DNA of 64,000 nt from Salvator merianae (Eukaryota; Chordata; Lepidosauria; Squamata; Teiidae). Under the pieces are notes generated by a model. It searched no databases. It was not told where the DNA came from and saw only the letters and a program-made list of their open reading frames with translations. Location of the stretch: positions 33,398,969 to 33,462,968 of the forward strand of contig QVOM02000042.1 in NCBI GenBank assembly GCA_003586115.2, written 5' to 3'. Both the position numbers and the translations under genes were made by a program. This document shows positions 32,209 through 43,648 of this stretch, in pieces. The first letter of the stretch is position 1; each line of letters opens with the position of its first letter.

Positions 32209-32388
32209 GGCCCTTTCTGCACTTGGACTTATCATGGATTATATCCCAGAATAGGGACCTGCTATCCACATGCTAGTACAAACTAAGAAAGGTCTTGCCC
32301 AGGGCCTACGATAGTCTTCACTAGCATGCAGATGACAGGTCCCTATTCTAAGATATAATCTGGAATAAGCCCAAGTGCAGAAAGGGCC
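32209..32388. mobile_element. 180-bp hairpin MITE (type D), copy 3
   Basis: Starts GGCCCTTTCTGCACTTGGAC and ends AAGTGCAGAAAGGGCC, flanked by perfect ACT duplications (32206-32208, 32389-32391). Same length as the copies at 5118 and 17752. Confidence 0.87.
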
Positions 32389-32515
32389 ACTGACAATTGG
32401 AGCAGAATAGATAGCATGGGACAGTTGTAGACTTCTTCATTCAGGCCTACCAGTACCCTGGGATAGAGGCCTCTTTGAACACTTCCGGGCCAAGATAGTA
32501 CTGCTCCGAGGTGAA

Positions 32516-33010
32516 CTAAAGCCCTTTCCACACTGGCCAGTATACTGATCCACCACAAAGCTTAGCCCACTTCTTAACTTCTTTCTTTTGCACTCTGGTG
32601 TGAACTAGAGATGCCATGCACCTGCTAGTCCACTCCATTCTCATTGAATGGAATGTAGCCCAGACTGAGCAGGCAAAATGGCCATCTAGATTGGGATAGT
32701 GGTAGGCCTTTTTTAAAAGGTCTACCAGTGGTCCAGGGGCAGCTGGAACAGAACAGGGAGACATGCAGAAAGCTATATGCCTCCTTATTCTGGTTTAGCA
32801 GGGGGACCTATTTTGGCTGCAAATCAGATTGCACCCCCAGGGATCTGAGGCCAAGAATTTTTGCTCCTGACTACTGGAGTTCACACAGCAGGCTCCAAAG
32901 CCCATGGGAACTTCAGAGTGGCATGGGTGTCATTGGGGCTGCCCAAGTGCAGACAGTCTTGTTCTGGAACAGCTGGACTGCACCAGCAGGAAACTGTTCC
33001 TGTAAGAAAC
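32516..33010. mobile_element. GGGCC-type DNA transposon (type C), degenerate
   Basis: The left end 'aaagccctttccacactggcc' and interior words ('aaaaggtctaccagtggtcc', 'catgcagaaagctatatgcctcc', 'ctccaaagcccatgg') match type C copies. The right terminus is eroded and no target duplication is visible. Confidence 0.5.
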
Positions 33011-34097
33011 ATTTAATCCCCCATAAATGTGGAAATGGGCTAAGTGTACTAGGGAGCCTCTTGTTGCAGTCTACTGACCAAGCCATGTCACAATCCAGTG
33101 ATATATTTTTATGCTGTTATGTAGCTGGAAGGGATGGTAATGTTAAAAAGAAAATCTACCTTGAAAATAAAATACAACAGAAGTATATACCACACTTAAA
33201 ATAATTTCACTGAAACGGTCCCCATTTGATAATTATTCAGTGAAAATCTTTTTGCACAGTAATGGTTAAACAGCATGCTGTAAGCATATCAGTCAGTGAC
33301 TTTATAGGTATTGCATCAAGATTTTTTTTTAAGAGAAAGTCTCCTCCACACCTGGTGCAAAAATGTACGATATTAGACCACTGGGCTATATTGTGATTGT
33401 TACAATCAGCACTTTTCCATGCACTACCATATCGGTTATGCTTTAAAGGGGAAGGAGGAAATAGATCAGACATGATACAATTATATTTGATTAATTAGAG
33501 CACAGTCAAGATATTGTTATGAAATTTATTTTAAGATATGCCTTAACAGTCTGCCAATACATTTAAATGGAGTCATCTTTTGCCACTCCCCCTTGTGTTA
33601 AATTATAACACCTTGTACATGGTCTAACTCTCAGAACTGACACAATCTTGACTGTAGCATGTTGAATTGTTTGCCTATAATATACAGCTGCACAAACATT
33701 TTCATTAGCATAAATGTCACCCATAATACAAACCAACTAAAGCTGAATATTTGCTGAACACATAGTAATTTTGGTGTCCTTCAGTTTTAATTTCATCACT
33801 GCTGATTTATGAAAAATTTGAATGCAGCTACAAACAATTCCATTTACCAGCATAAACAGTCATGTTTCCATAAGTGATATGGAAGTAATTTGAGCCTGTA
33901 ATTAAATGTAGGTGAGCTGTGCAAGAAAGAAATCAAACAAGGGGTGGGGGACTAGAGGCGCTTAATGGACTGATGTTTAAATATTTTGGATAATGTGTTT
34001 GAACTGAATAAAGGTTCATTGCTTCATGAGAGAGATATTTCTGTCCCTCTTATCCATAAAGAATTCCATTAACTTCTCAAGTTACACATATCTTTGT
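33011..34097. other. AT-rich stretch, nothing recognised
   Basis: No gene, RNA or repeat boundary that I can support. Confidence 0.45.
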
Positions 34098-34295
34098 CAT
34101 TGTTGTTTAGTCATTTAGTTGTGTCCAACTCTTTGTGACCCCATGGACCACAGCATTCCAAGCCCATCTGTCTTCCACTGTCTCTCAGAGTCTGCCCAAG
34201 CTCATGTTCATTGCTTCCATGACACTCTCATCCTCTCCCATTCCCTTCTCCTTTTGACTTCAATCTTTCCCAGCATCAGAGACTTTTAAAGTGAA
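34098..34295 (-). mobile_element. BovB (RTE) LINE 3' end, antisense
   Basis: Contains 'gtgtccaactctttgtgacc' and 'ccatggacca'. The complement gives the BovB 3' segment with 'aaagagttggacacaactaa' before the end. It continues to 'tttcccagcatcagagac'. The 3' end is at the left. Only about 200 bp is present; the 5' side is cut by the adjoining type A element. Confidence 0.75.
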
Positions 34296-34571
34296 TCCTG
34301 TCTTCGCATTCCAAGGTGGAACAGTCACTGTGGTACTGCGGCCATCCACACTGTGAGAGCTGGAACAGCATTTCCCCCAGAAGTGGGTGTAAGTGCTGCA
34401 TACCAGGAGCAGTCCAGCTGCTCCCAGTAAAGCTGTGGACAACAATTTTGTTATCTACAGCTAGTAGCATTTGGGACTGCCTGCAGATGCTTCCAATCAC
34501 TAGGACCTCCATGAAATGTGGACTCACTGTGCTAGTGAGCACACTCACTAGCACTAAAGTGCAAACAGGCT
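34296..34571 (-). mobile_element. GGGCC-ended DNA transposon (type A), short copy
   Basis: The right end 'cactaaagtgcaaacaggct' and the left end 'cctgtcttcgcattccaagg' are inverted termini. Interior words (accaggagcagtccagctgctccc, gtggacaacaa) match the complement or direct sequence of the copy at 7577. It abuts the BovB fragment. Confidence 0.55.
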
Positions 34572-35224
34572 GTCTTATTTACCTCACTAGATTGAGGCCC
34601 AGCTCCAAGCCATGAAATTCTTTGTTCATTGCCTGATGTTGATATTTTATGGCTTACTGATGCATCTTCTAATGTTCAAAGATGTATGTTACATATCTCA
34701 TCTCTGGAGAAATACACATTCCTTTAAAAAAAAAAGCATCAGAGGAAATGAGGAACATATGCATTCATTCATCTTCTCTTCCATAATCTTATCTCGTTCC
34801 AAGGGTTCTTATTCTTACTAATGGAACCTGTTTATTATTCCATTTTTACAAAGCTGTCTTAGGCTGAGGAGAATGTACTTCTAAAAATACAGAGTTGAAT
34901 AGATATCATAGATCATACAGTCCAGTCTTTTATGAAGAGACTAACCCAAACAGAAGGCATCCAAAATAAATGCCTGCCAGACCCATCATTGAAAATGTAT
35001 CTTCTCATTCTGTCTAATTTAAACTATTACCAGACTATAGGATTCTTATTATGAGTGTGTTATTGGTGTTGCTTACACCTTCATAAAATAACTATATATT
35101 AATCCAAAAGGATTACTTTCTACATTACAGAATTCCTAAAGAGAAGACACTTCTGCATGCTTTATTGCGGCTGTAAACTGCTTTACGCTTTATAGTGGCT
35201 ATCTCATAATAAATTCATGGTCAT
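34572..35224. other. AT-rich stretch, nothing recognised
   Basis: No supported feature. Confidence 0.4.
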
Positions 35225-35227
35225 ATT

Positions 35228-35737
35228 GGGCCTTTCTGCACTTACCTTCACTGTTCCAGAATTGCACAAGAAGCCCCATCCTGGAACAAGCAACCTGCCC
35301 CATGCTAAGCAGAATAGGGCCATCCACTTTCGGATGGCTCCTTGCACTCTGGCCATTGGCTCCAAAGAGCCCTTGGAGGCAGCATCAAGGCACCAAAGAC
35401 CAGGAACACATGTTCCTGAGTTTTGCAGTTTCCAGCCTGGCCATTTTCAGACTGGAACCACTTCTGATGGCACTTTCTGGAAGATCACCAAAATGGATCC
35501 ATGTGGTATACTGGACCACAGGGGTGTGTCATTCACGCTTTTCTGTTGGGCCCTGAGTGAGTTGTAGACTTTGATGTCAGGTTCTACAACTATACTGGGC
35601 TAGGGAGCTATTTTGGGCACTCTAGCCTGGCCAACATTTTGTCCACTGAAGATGAAGCATGACAGTGGATCCACACCTGCCATAACCTGCACTAGCTTTC
35701 AGTCCCTTGTTGAACAACACTGAATGTGGAAAAAGCC
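35228..35737. mobile_element. GGGCC-ended DNA transposon (type C-like)
   Basis: Starts GGGCCTTTCTGCACTTACC and ends 'gaatgtggaaaaagcc', flanked by ATT / ATA. Its right half resembles 53522-53841 ('aaatggatcc', 'atactgg(a/g)cca', 'tagcctgg'). Non-coding. Confidence 0.65.
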
Positions 35738-36807
35738 ATAGAAATGCAATCTTATGGAAGAGGGACTCTTGTCCATGTGGGGATCACTATGATTTCTGCC
35801 ATTAAATAGAAGTAAATCCAAATCCTGGAATTATAATATCAAATCTGTGCTTCAGATAAACTCAAGATAATGCTTGACTTACAACAGAAGACATATAAGC
35901 CTCAAATATCTTTACTTCATTAAACATTCAGACCCTTTCTGACAGAAATGTGTCTAGTTCCTTTGATTTCAAATTATGACTGCATTTTCATGACAGAGAA
36001 AAGACAGTCTTTAATAGGTGTCTATATGCTGTAAGTGCAGGTGCCTTACAAACAGCAGAGGGTAAGACATTCCAAAGGGAAGGTGCCACCATTGAGAAGG
36101 CCTATCTGTAAGCCCTCATAAGATGGCATTCTGTATTACATGGGGCCTGTAGTGAGACCTCTGCAGGTGATCTCAAGGCTGCTGTAGGCTTACATCAGAG
36201 GAGATGTTAGGACTGACAGAGATTAACTTGAGGGTTTTGAAACAACAATGACCTCTATTAAGATCCATGAGCTCTTCTTAAAGGAGAATAATACTATTTA
36301 GGAACCAGGCTTGGGAATCCCAAATGTAAAATATACTGTTACAAGGTAAATATGTAAGACAAAGGTTGTATCCATACAACAGAGGAAAAGGTGCCTGACA
36401 TACTGGGGTGCTTGCTCTGACCCCTGAGACAGGAGGCATTGCAGCCACACACCCTGCACTCCCAGCATCACAAATGTTTCCACCCAGTCTCATTAATGGT
36501 CACACAGGATACTGCACTGGCAGTGAACCATGTTCTACATGTCATGTAATAGGGTTGATTGGAAAACAGAGCAAGTAAGTCATTTCTGCCAGTGCCATGC
36601 CTCCACATGGTGACCACAGGAGTGAATGAGGATGGGAAGAGTTCTCAGAGAGGGTTTTCCCACTCTACAACAGGGTCAACTTCGGAAGCACTTTCCACCC
36701 CTAAATCTGAATTAGAGTTAGGATGAGAACACTAACATGTTGCAGCAACCACCTCTAAGCTGCTTTTGAACTGCCATTTTAAAAACATGATGTGGATGCA
36801 GCCAGAG
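35738..36807. other. Non-coding stretch with a probable LINE fragment
   Basis: 36040-36230 ('gagggtaagacattccaaaggg', 'ttgagaaggcc', 'gatctcaaggct') has the flavour of a squamate LINE 3' region, but the match is from memory of family style only. The rest is unremarkable. Confidence 0.35.
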
Positions 36808-37158
36808 GGTCTTTCTGCACTTACTTTAATTCCAGATCAGTGCACACCACAGTCCTCTTCTGGGCCTCTTTTGTCCACACAGTGGTGTGGACTAGAGAGC
36901 AACCCCCTCTGGTATGCTCTGTCTGCACAAGATGGTGCATATTCTGGATCGGGAGGCCCCAAATGGCCTCCTGGTCCACTTATGAGCAGGAATACCAGTA
37001 GACCTCAATAACAAGGTTCACTGGCATATTAGGGCCATAAGGGACCCTCACACGAGCTTTGAGGCCAGTGCAAGGGCTGGGCCAGAACAGATCGGGACCA
37101 GCCCCTGCCTGATCCGGATCCACAGATCCAAACCTGAACAGGTAAGTGCAGAAAGGCC
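36808..37158. mobile_element. GGGCC-ended DNA transposon (type C), shorter copy
   Basis: Starts GGGTCTTTCTGCACTTAC and ends 'acaggtaagtgcagaaaggcc', about 350 bp. It shares 'tccagatcagtgcac' and 'ctcttctgggcctcttttgtc' words with 23271-23770, so it looks like an internally deleted relative. The 3-bp flanks do not match. Confidence 0.6.
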
Positions 37159-37504
37159 ATGAGTCTGAGGCTGAAAATTATCTGTCAGCACCTTGGATTA
37201 CAGTACCATTTATCAATATAAGCCTCAGTATAATACCATGTCTCACTATGAGTCTTCTCAGTCTGCCATTCAGAAACGTAACAAAGCCTGTTCTTTCCTT
37301 TCTGTTTATGACTGTGGTGCCATTTGTGCAAAGTTGTATGCTTTCATCAAGGATACTAGCAATGGCTGGTGCCCATTGTGATTGGGGAGGCAGAGGGGAA
37401 GACAGCAACAGGAAAGTGCTACCAGGGATCAGAGTAGATAGACCTAATGGTAGGTGAGACATGTTAAGAGAGTGATTCTCTGAAAGCCACTTGAAAATTA
37501 ATAC
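37159..37504. other. Nothing recognised
   Basis: About 350 bp between a MITE and a LINE fragment, with no supported feature. Confidence 0.35.
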
Positions 37505-37690
37505 CATCAACATAAGAGGAGCCCTACTGAATCAGAGCCGGTATCCTGTCTTACACAGTGGCCCATCAGTTGCTTCTAGGTATTCTCAAGAAGAAGACAA
37601 AAGCAATACCTTCATCAGCATGCAGAAGGGAGGCTCCTGGTACACTTGCCAGTCCAGTCTATTGGCATGTGCAGAATCATCCTATGTGTC
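37505..37690 (-). mobile_element. CR1/L2-like LINE 3' UTR, antisense
   Basis: 'aagaggagccctactgaatca', 'tacacagtggcccatcag' and 'ggtattctcaagaag' match the reverse complement of 29360-29490. Fragmentary, with a small deletion relative to that copy. Confidence 0.65.
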
Positions 37691-38142
37691 ATATATCCCC
37701 AGCTCTGCCTACATGTTGTGTTGATATTGCTTCACAGCAATCAAAGTGGCACAGACACGTGCCTCACAAGGATGCCTGCGGTAGTAGTCAGATCTCTTTT
37801 TGGAACTCTGATACTGCCCTGACATTAGTCCTCCATATGCCAGAATGGTAGCTGGAAGTAGGTGGTGCCAAGTGAACATTGACAACCAAGGCTACAGGAG
37901 GTTTCAAAGTGCACCAAGGATCAGCACACTGTGAACAGAGAAATGCAGAGATGAATGTGAGCAATCCCACATCCACATTACGATGTGTGCTCATTCTCCC
38001 CATCCCCCACAAAGGGGGGATGCACTCAACCAATACAATGCCAGAAGTTCAAAGAATAATACTGGTAAAGACTCCCTCTCTTTAGCCTTTAAGATAATAT
38101 AATTGAAAGATGAAAATCAGTAAATAAATTCAGTTCAAGGAG
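37691..38142. other. Nothing recognised
   Basis: No gene or repeat boundary that I can support. Confidence 0.35.
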
Positions 38143-38299
38143 ATGAAGAAGAAAGAAAGAGAGAGAGAGAAAGGGAGGGGGGAAAAAAAGAAAGAGAGAA
38201 AGAGAGGGAGGGAGGGAGGGAGGGAGGGAAGGAAGGAAGGAAGGAAGGAAGGAAGGAAGGAAGGAAGGAAGGAAGGAAGGAAGGAAGGAAGGAAGGAAA
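38143..38299 (+). repeat. Purine-only microsatellite, (GAAA)n to (GGGA)n to (GGAA)n
   Basis: About 157 bases of nearly pure purine on the + strand. First come GAAA/GA units, then GGGA (38203-38228), then about 17 units of GGAA (38229-38298). The serine/proline-rich and lysine/glutamate-rich frames read across it are artefacts of the repeat. Confidence 0.95.
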
Positions 38300-38734
38300 A
38301 GCCCCCTTTTCCTCTGTTTGATTTTCACAGGGAATCTTGCTTCTCACTTAAGCCTCCAAGTCAGCTGAAATGTAGGCCTACGTTCTGTTACTAAAGTGAT
38401 TCTCACTGTCAAAGGACATTTTGTGTGACATGACTTAATTAGCCTGCTGTAGCTTGCAAGATATAATGTCCAGCATTTATGTATATGTTACAGAGCTAGT
38501 TTAACATGCTGAATTATTTAACTACTTATGTGTGAAAATTAACATTCCCATGCATCTGGTACATGTGGGTCACCTGAAGGGCAAATGAAAGCAGCATTAG
38601 ACGTTTATAATTGTACATTTCACTAGAACTGATTGGAAAACAAGAACAACCTCAAGACAAAAACTACTTGCCAGGTTATACAGACCTGACAATTTACTTC
38701 AAACTTTGACCTTCACAAAAAAATTCTGTACCAT
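38300..38734. other. AT-rich stretch, nothing recognised
   Basis: No supported feature. Confidence 0.4.
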
Positions 38735-39016
38735 CAGAACATAAGAAATGCCCCACTAGTTCAAGCCCATGGCCTACCTAGTCCAGCAGTCTGTTCTCAC
38801 AACAGGTAATGAGCCACACCAGTAGGAAGTGAACACACAACTTGCCCTGCTTGCAGTCTCTCCACATCTGGCCTTCAGAGATATACTATCTCCTGCTGCT
38901 GTCAGGGCTAACAGACATTGATAGACCTGGTTTACATGAATTGGCCAACTCCTTTTTAAAACCATCAAAACTGGTAGCCAACATCATATCTCATGGCAAT
39001 AAATTCCAAAGCTTAA

Positions 39017-39021
<5 letters not shown>

Positions 39022-39063
<42 letters not shown>

Positions 39064-39090
39064 GGAGAGAGGGAGGGAGGGAGGGAGTCT
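39022..39090 (+). repeat. (GT)n followed by (GGGA)n microsatellite
   Basis: About 18 GT units (39023-39058) followed by a GAGGGAGGGAGG stretch (39060-39088). It lies inside the antisense CR1-like copy. Confidence 0.93.
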
Positions 39091-39272
39091 GTCTTGATTC
39101 ATCCAGGATTCAGTATTCTGAGAAAAGGAGAAAAAGTTCTCCCTACCCACCTTGTCCACACCATGCAAATTTTAGACACCTCTAGCGTGTCTCCTCTTGT
39201 CTCCTTTCTAGACTAAAAAGCCACAGACATTGCAACTGTTTCTAGTAGAAAAGTTTCTTAAGTCCCTTGGTC

Positions 39273-39641
39273 ATCATAGACCACTTCCAGACATTAGCCG
39301 CTTAATCCAGACAGCAGGGCAACAACATAGGGTACGTGGAAACACATACATCCAGGTATTTGTGCATGTGTGGCCACCATTTTCACCTGGATGTGGCTTC
39401 ACACATGTGTGGTGGTCATTTCCAAGATGGCATATCGTGAGGGCAAGTGTCCAGACAAGGTAAATGCTCTTGCTTTCTAAGTAAAACACAGGTTGGGAGT
39501 TGATTTTCCTGCAATTTTGTTATTGTGGGATATCACACCAATACCCTGGGGCTATGCTGGGATTGCCGTGGACATATGTGACAATCCTAGTATAGATCTG
39601 GATGATACTGGGATTTATACTGTATCTGGATGCATCCTTAG
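39273..39641. mobile_element. Small DNA element inserted in the CR1-like copy
   Basis: The LINE reading breaks after 'gtcccttggtcatca' and resumes at 'gtcaccctcctctgaacc'. The insert ends 'atctggatgcatccttagt', close to the end of an 85-bp mini-element at 58763-58847; its left end 'tagaccacttccagacatta' is a diverged inverted copy. No coding capacity. Confidence 0.5.
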
Positions 39642-40200
39642 TCACCCTCCTCTGAACCTTCTCCAATTCTGCTATATCCTTTCTGAAATATAGCAACCAA
39701 AACTGCACATAGAATTCCTGATACAGTCTCACCATTGATTTGTATAAGAATGTTATAATATTAACACCTCTGTTTTTAATACCATTTTTATTATCCCTGA
39801 TATTCTATTGGCCTTTTTTATAGCCAATGCACACTGTGTTGACACTTTCATTGAACTGTCTACCATTACTCCAAGATTTCTTGCAGAGAAAACTTCCTTG
39901 GAAGTCCTGGCTTTCAGATTCCTGCCTAGCAACCTAAATTTAGCTTACAGAACCTCCCAGCTACTTTTCAGAACATCATTGGAGTCCACATGCTGACTCC
40001 TCCCCAGCATTATTTAGCAGCCTATCTAGATGGGGCCCAATGACTTCACACCAGGCAGGCAAGTCACAATCTGGTTGGCACACCCAGCACACACCCAGCT
40101 ATCTACATTCCTAGTGAGCAAATTTCCTACTACCAAAAGTCTGGTCATCCAGTGAGGAAACCTGTATGCCTTCTAAGGAATGGATCCTTCTAAGGGAGAA

Positions 40201-41318
40201 CTTCCCTCTTTCTCAGACTGATGTCCTCCTTCCCCAAGACTGCCAATCTCTGTAACAGACATGGGGCTGCCACACTGCCAGTGGGACTTTGCTGTCACAT
40301 CCCTGGGGACTCCATCACTTCCTATCTGCCCATCTGAGCTGTTCACATTGAGCTACCTTGGCCTCAAGGGATCAAGCTCATTCCCTGAGCACCAAGAGCT
40401 CCTTGCACCAAGCAAATATCCACAATTTCTGCCCAGAGCTCAGATGGTTGTACATGTGACAGTCAGTGCAGTATATCACATACATATGTCCCTTACCCCT
40501 TCTGGTTTTCTACCTTCATATCGTTTTAGGAGAAAAGGAAAAAAGTAATTCTCAGCCAGAATGCCAGAAGTGTTTAACCTTCATCAGTACTGATAGGGTA
40601 GCTTTGTACCCCAGCCAAATAAAACAACTGATGTTTTTGTTGTGTTCCCATGTGGTTTGAAAAATGTGACTGTAAAGTGTTATTGTAGAATTTTAGGACA
40701 CCAATGCAGATGGTTGGGGTGCAGTTATTAAAAACAAGTGAGGTACAGAACAACTTCACTGTCCAAGAAATGCATAATTTTCTACTCGTATTGGTGAGGA
40801 TTAACCATGCCCTGTTTTGTTGGGATGAGGTTACTAGAGACTTTGTAAGTGTTTCATTACAAGTGATTTATTGACACATACACAATCATGTGTCTATGAC
40901 TCTGTGTGCAGCAGAAACTAATAAGTATATTGTTTTGCTTTTTCATATATCAGAGTTTTTTCAGCTAGTTAGTTTCTGATACAATGTCATTGTATTGCCT
41001 CTGCTTACATAACAAAGAAAATGCTCCACAGATATGACAAGGTCTATTTAGTTGACAAATGAAAGAGATCTGGCCATTGTAACATCTTCATTTCCCCAAA
41101 TCCTAACATTATACATGTCAGGAGATAGCACATAAAGGCAAAGAGGGCAGCAATTTCTACCTTACTCAGCACCTAAAAGTTGAAGTCCTCTCTTGTTTCT
41201 ACTTCTTACGGTTTATGATCAAGAATGAATTATACTGGTGTATTATCCACTATATTCCATAGAACTGAACTTCATGAAAGCACATGCATGACTGCAAAAC
41301 TTCAGAGCCTCACCTAAC
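40201..41318. other. Nothing recognised
   Basis: The left part (to about 40500) may still be decayed CR1 ORF1. Beyond that I see no supported feature. Confidence 0.35.
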
Positions 41319-41321
41319 TTT

Positions 41322-41421
41322 GGTCCTGTTAACACTTGCAACTAGTGAGCACCAGAGAGGTCTGTTCCGTCTTGGAATGTTTGCTTCCAAACATTCTGAC
41401 ATGGAAAGTGCAAAAAGGCCC
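41322..41421. mobile_element. 100-bp GGGCC-type mini-element
   Basis: Starts GGTCCTGTTAACACTTGC and ends 'ggaaagtgcaaaaaggccc', with a central inverted pair ('ggaatgtttg'/'caaacattc'). Flanks are TTT / ATT. A minimal member of the GGGCC-ended group. Confidence 0.55.
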
Positions 41422-42921
41422 ATTATCTCCATTCACGGTTACCTATTCCCAACTACTGTTAGCTGCTTTGCATCCTGCCCTCCCATTCGCAATGGGTAAC
41501 ATTTGCCTTTGATGTATATGTATGCATCAGTGGTGTTCTTTGCCAACACCAAATCCTTAGTGGTGGCAAGAACTGAGGATTTGTAAGTTGATTCATGAGT
41601 TTCCTTTGATGTCTACACAAGGTCATGAACCGGCTTTCTGTGGATGAAGGACTTCCAGGTGTGCTCACCCATGCTGGTCACCAACTCAACTCGCCACTAG
41701 TATGCACATGTTGTATATACCAAAGTGGTTCCATCACCCATAGCATTAGTTCTTTTGCTCTCATGATTATGCTGCTATGAAAACGCACTCATATTTCAGG
41801 AGTGAAAACTCACTCATATTTCAGTGGGCAGAGACAAATGTTATGCTAGGTTATTTATTCTTTTGCTAAAGCTTGTGCTTTCTTTGTTCTCTCCTCTGGC
41901 AAGAGCTACAGAAGTTGAGAAAGTCCTAACCTTCAAAGGCACTGTTCAGTCTGAACCTATACTTAGAATGGAGGGAACTGAAAATTGGGTGTTTAATATT
42001 TTATACATTTCTAAAAGTGTTGATAAGATTTTTCAGATCTTGTTTACTGACATTAGGTTGGCAGCCCTATATTTAATATTATTGTCAGTTTTGATCATAC
42101 AGATTGTTCTGAATAAGACAGTCACTATGAATTCTCTAAACTACTGCATGATTATTGGTCTGAAATTTTGTTCTTTGAACAGGTATGGATAAAGACAAGA
42201 AATTAATTAAGATGCAGAAGAAGGACCAAACCAAGAACTTATTATTACTTTTAAAAAAAAAAAAGTTTTTCAGCAAAACCTTTCAAAGAGATTTGCAATA
42301 TATTAAAACAATATGTTAGAAATAGTTTTTCAGGCACAAATACAGAAAAATAAAAACTCTGGCAAACCCATAAATATGGTATTCATCTTAAAGAAACAGT
42401 AAAATTGCTCACTGCTACTGTCTAAAAGCAAATCTTAATTTTAAAAAAATAATAAGCACCCTTTAAATAATAAACTATTCAGTTAAAATCCTAAAGCAAT
42501 TACAGTTGGTGTCCGGAAAGTTCTTTTTTGTTTGTTTTTTGAGAGGAAGTTCAAGTGCAACTGCCTGAAAAAGAACTATATCTAGTTGTTCAAACCAGGA
42601 GGCATTCTGTGCATACACAAAAGCTACGTAATATTTCATACTGAAATTATTGAAATGGCATGATTTGAATTTACTATGAAAACTGCTAACCTGAATGGGT
42701 TTGCAAGATGTGCATTAAAACTCTATCTGCCCTAAGGGAAAGCTTAAGAATTGTAAAACAAGTCTACAGGAGGATATAATGCTGTCCCTCCAAGAACACC
42801 TTGAAAAAAATGTCTCTTATTACAGGCACTAAAATCTGACCATCATATATAAATAACAATATGAAAACTGCATTTTAATTGCCAACTGGTAATTTCTTTT
42901 AGTTCCTACAACATAACACAA
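41422..42921. other. AT-rich stretch, nothing recognised
   Basis: Contains a 25-bp tandem duplication around 'ctcatatttcag' (41785-41823). A 122-codon frame (41824-42192) is leucine/isoleucine-rich, with no recognisable domain and no promoter context; I treat it as chance. Confidence 0.4.
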
Positions 42922-43239
42922 TGGCAGGATCCGCAAAGCGCCTTAATGGTGCTTTGAATCTGCAATGAAGATGCAGTCTGTATGGATGCCACACTCTTCC
43001 CTTGCCATGCCATCATAAGCTCCATAATGATGCTTTAGCAGCGAAGTGTTTTAAAGAGCTCTCAGAGCTCTTCATACTTCTGTCCTTGGTCTTGGAAATG
43101 GACAGCAGGGGGCAGAGGCATGTGGACAGCAGCCTATGTGTTATGAACACTGCTACAACTGTCCCTCTGTTCTGTTAATAAGAAGGGAGGGAGGCACTAT
43201 GGTTGTAGTGCCTCTGCACTTCCTGTGCTGATCCTGCCA
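42922..43239. mobile_element. Putative MITE with TGGCAGGATC inverted ends
   Basis: A 10-bp perfect inverted terminus TGGCAGGATC / GATCCTGCCA encloses 318 bp. The target duplication is unclear because a Tigger-like element begins immediately after the right end. Confidence 0.45.
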
Positions 43240-43241
43240 TA

Positions 43242-43570
43242 CAGTAGAGACTCGATCATCCGTCCTTCGGTCATCCGACATTCTGGATTATCCGACGTTG
43301 CGGCTGCTTGGGGCGTGGCTGTAGGCATTTCCGCGCCCCAGACACGCCCCCAAACATGGCGGCCGCGACGGGCAAGGAGAGAAGGGCGAGTGAAACCTCA
43401 CCCCAAAACACGCCCCCAAGCGCAGCGGCGGCAGCAAGCAGGGTGAGTACCTCCAGGCCCCAAAACAAGGGCCAGAGCAAGGCTTTTCTTAGACCCTCCG
43501 GATGATCCGATGGTTTCAGCTATCCAACTATCAGCCCGCCCGTTTACGTCGGATAGTCGAGACTCTACTG
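43242..43570. mobile_element. Tigger/pogo-like (Tc1-mariner) MITE with exon-like cargo
   Basis: 329 bp between TA dinucleotides (43240-43241, 43571-43572). Inverted ends are CAGTAGAGACTCGA and TCGAGACTCTACTG, with subterminal 'ccgacattctggattatccgac' / 'gtcggatagtcg' words typical of Tigger derivatives. The CpG-rich interior contains ATGGCGGCCGCG (43356) opening a short frame, and later CAGGGTGAGTAC (43439-43450), a good splice-donor match. It looks like captured gene sequence but could be chance. Confidence 0.8.
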
Positions 43571-43648
43571 TAGTATAATGGCTTCCGGGAACTGCATCCG
43601 CATATTCTAGGGTAGACTGCACAAATTCTAACCAAGTATTCCTGTTAC

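Larger units (their letters stand above)
38735..40200 (-). mobile_element. CR1-like LINE, antisense, internally deleted and interrupted
   Basis: The 3' end is at the left ('gaacataag', 'cctagtccagcagtctgttctcac'). The C-terminal reverse transcriptase region is readable on the minus strand (VRLYQEFYVQFW, then IAELEKVQRRVTKD, about 39660-39735). Further 5' it reads NLGVMVDSSMKVSTQCA and, in the same frame, ORF1-type text WEVL and FRLLGRNLKART (near 39905-39960), then VVGNLLTRNVDSWVC near 40125. ORF1 is therefore joined directly to the far end of the reverse transcriptase, with the endonuclease and catalytic core missing. A separate insertion (about 39273-39641) and microsatellites (39022-39090) interrupt it. 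Confidence 0.68.

Noticed and set aside
41824..42192. 122-codon hydrophobic frame
   Set aside because: AT-driven leucine/isoleucine richness, no homology recognised, no promoter or splice context.
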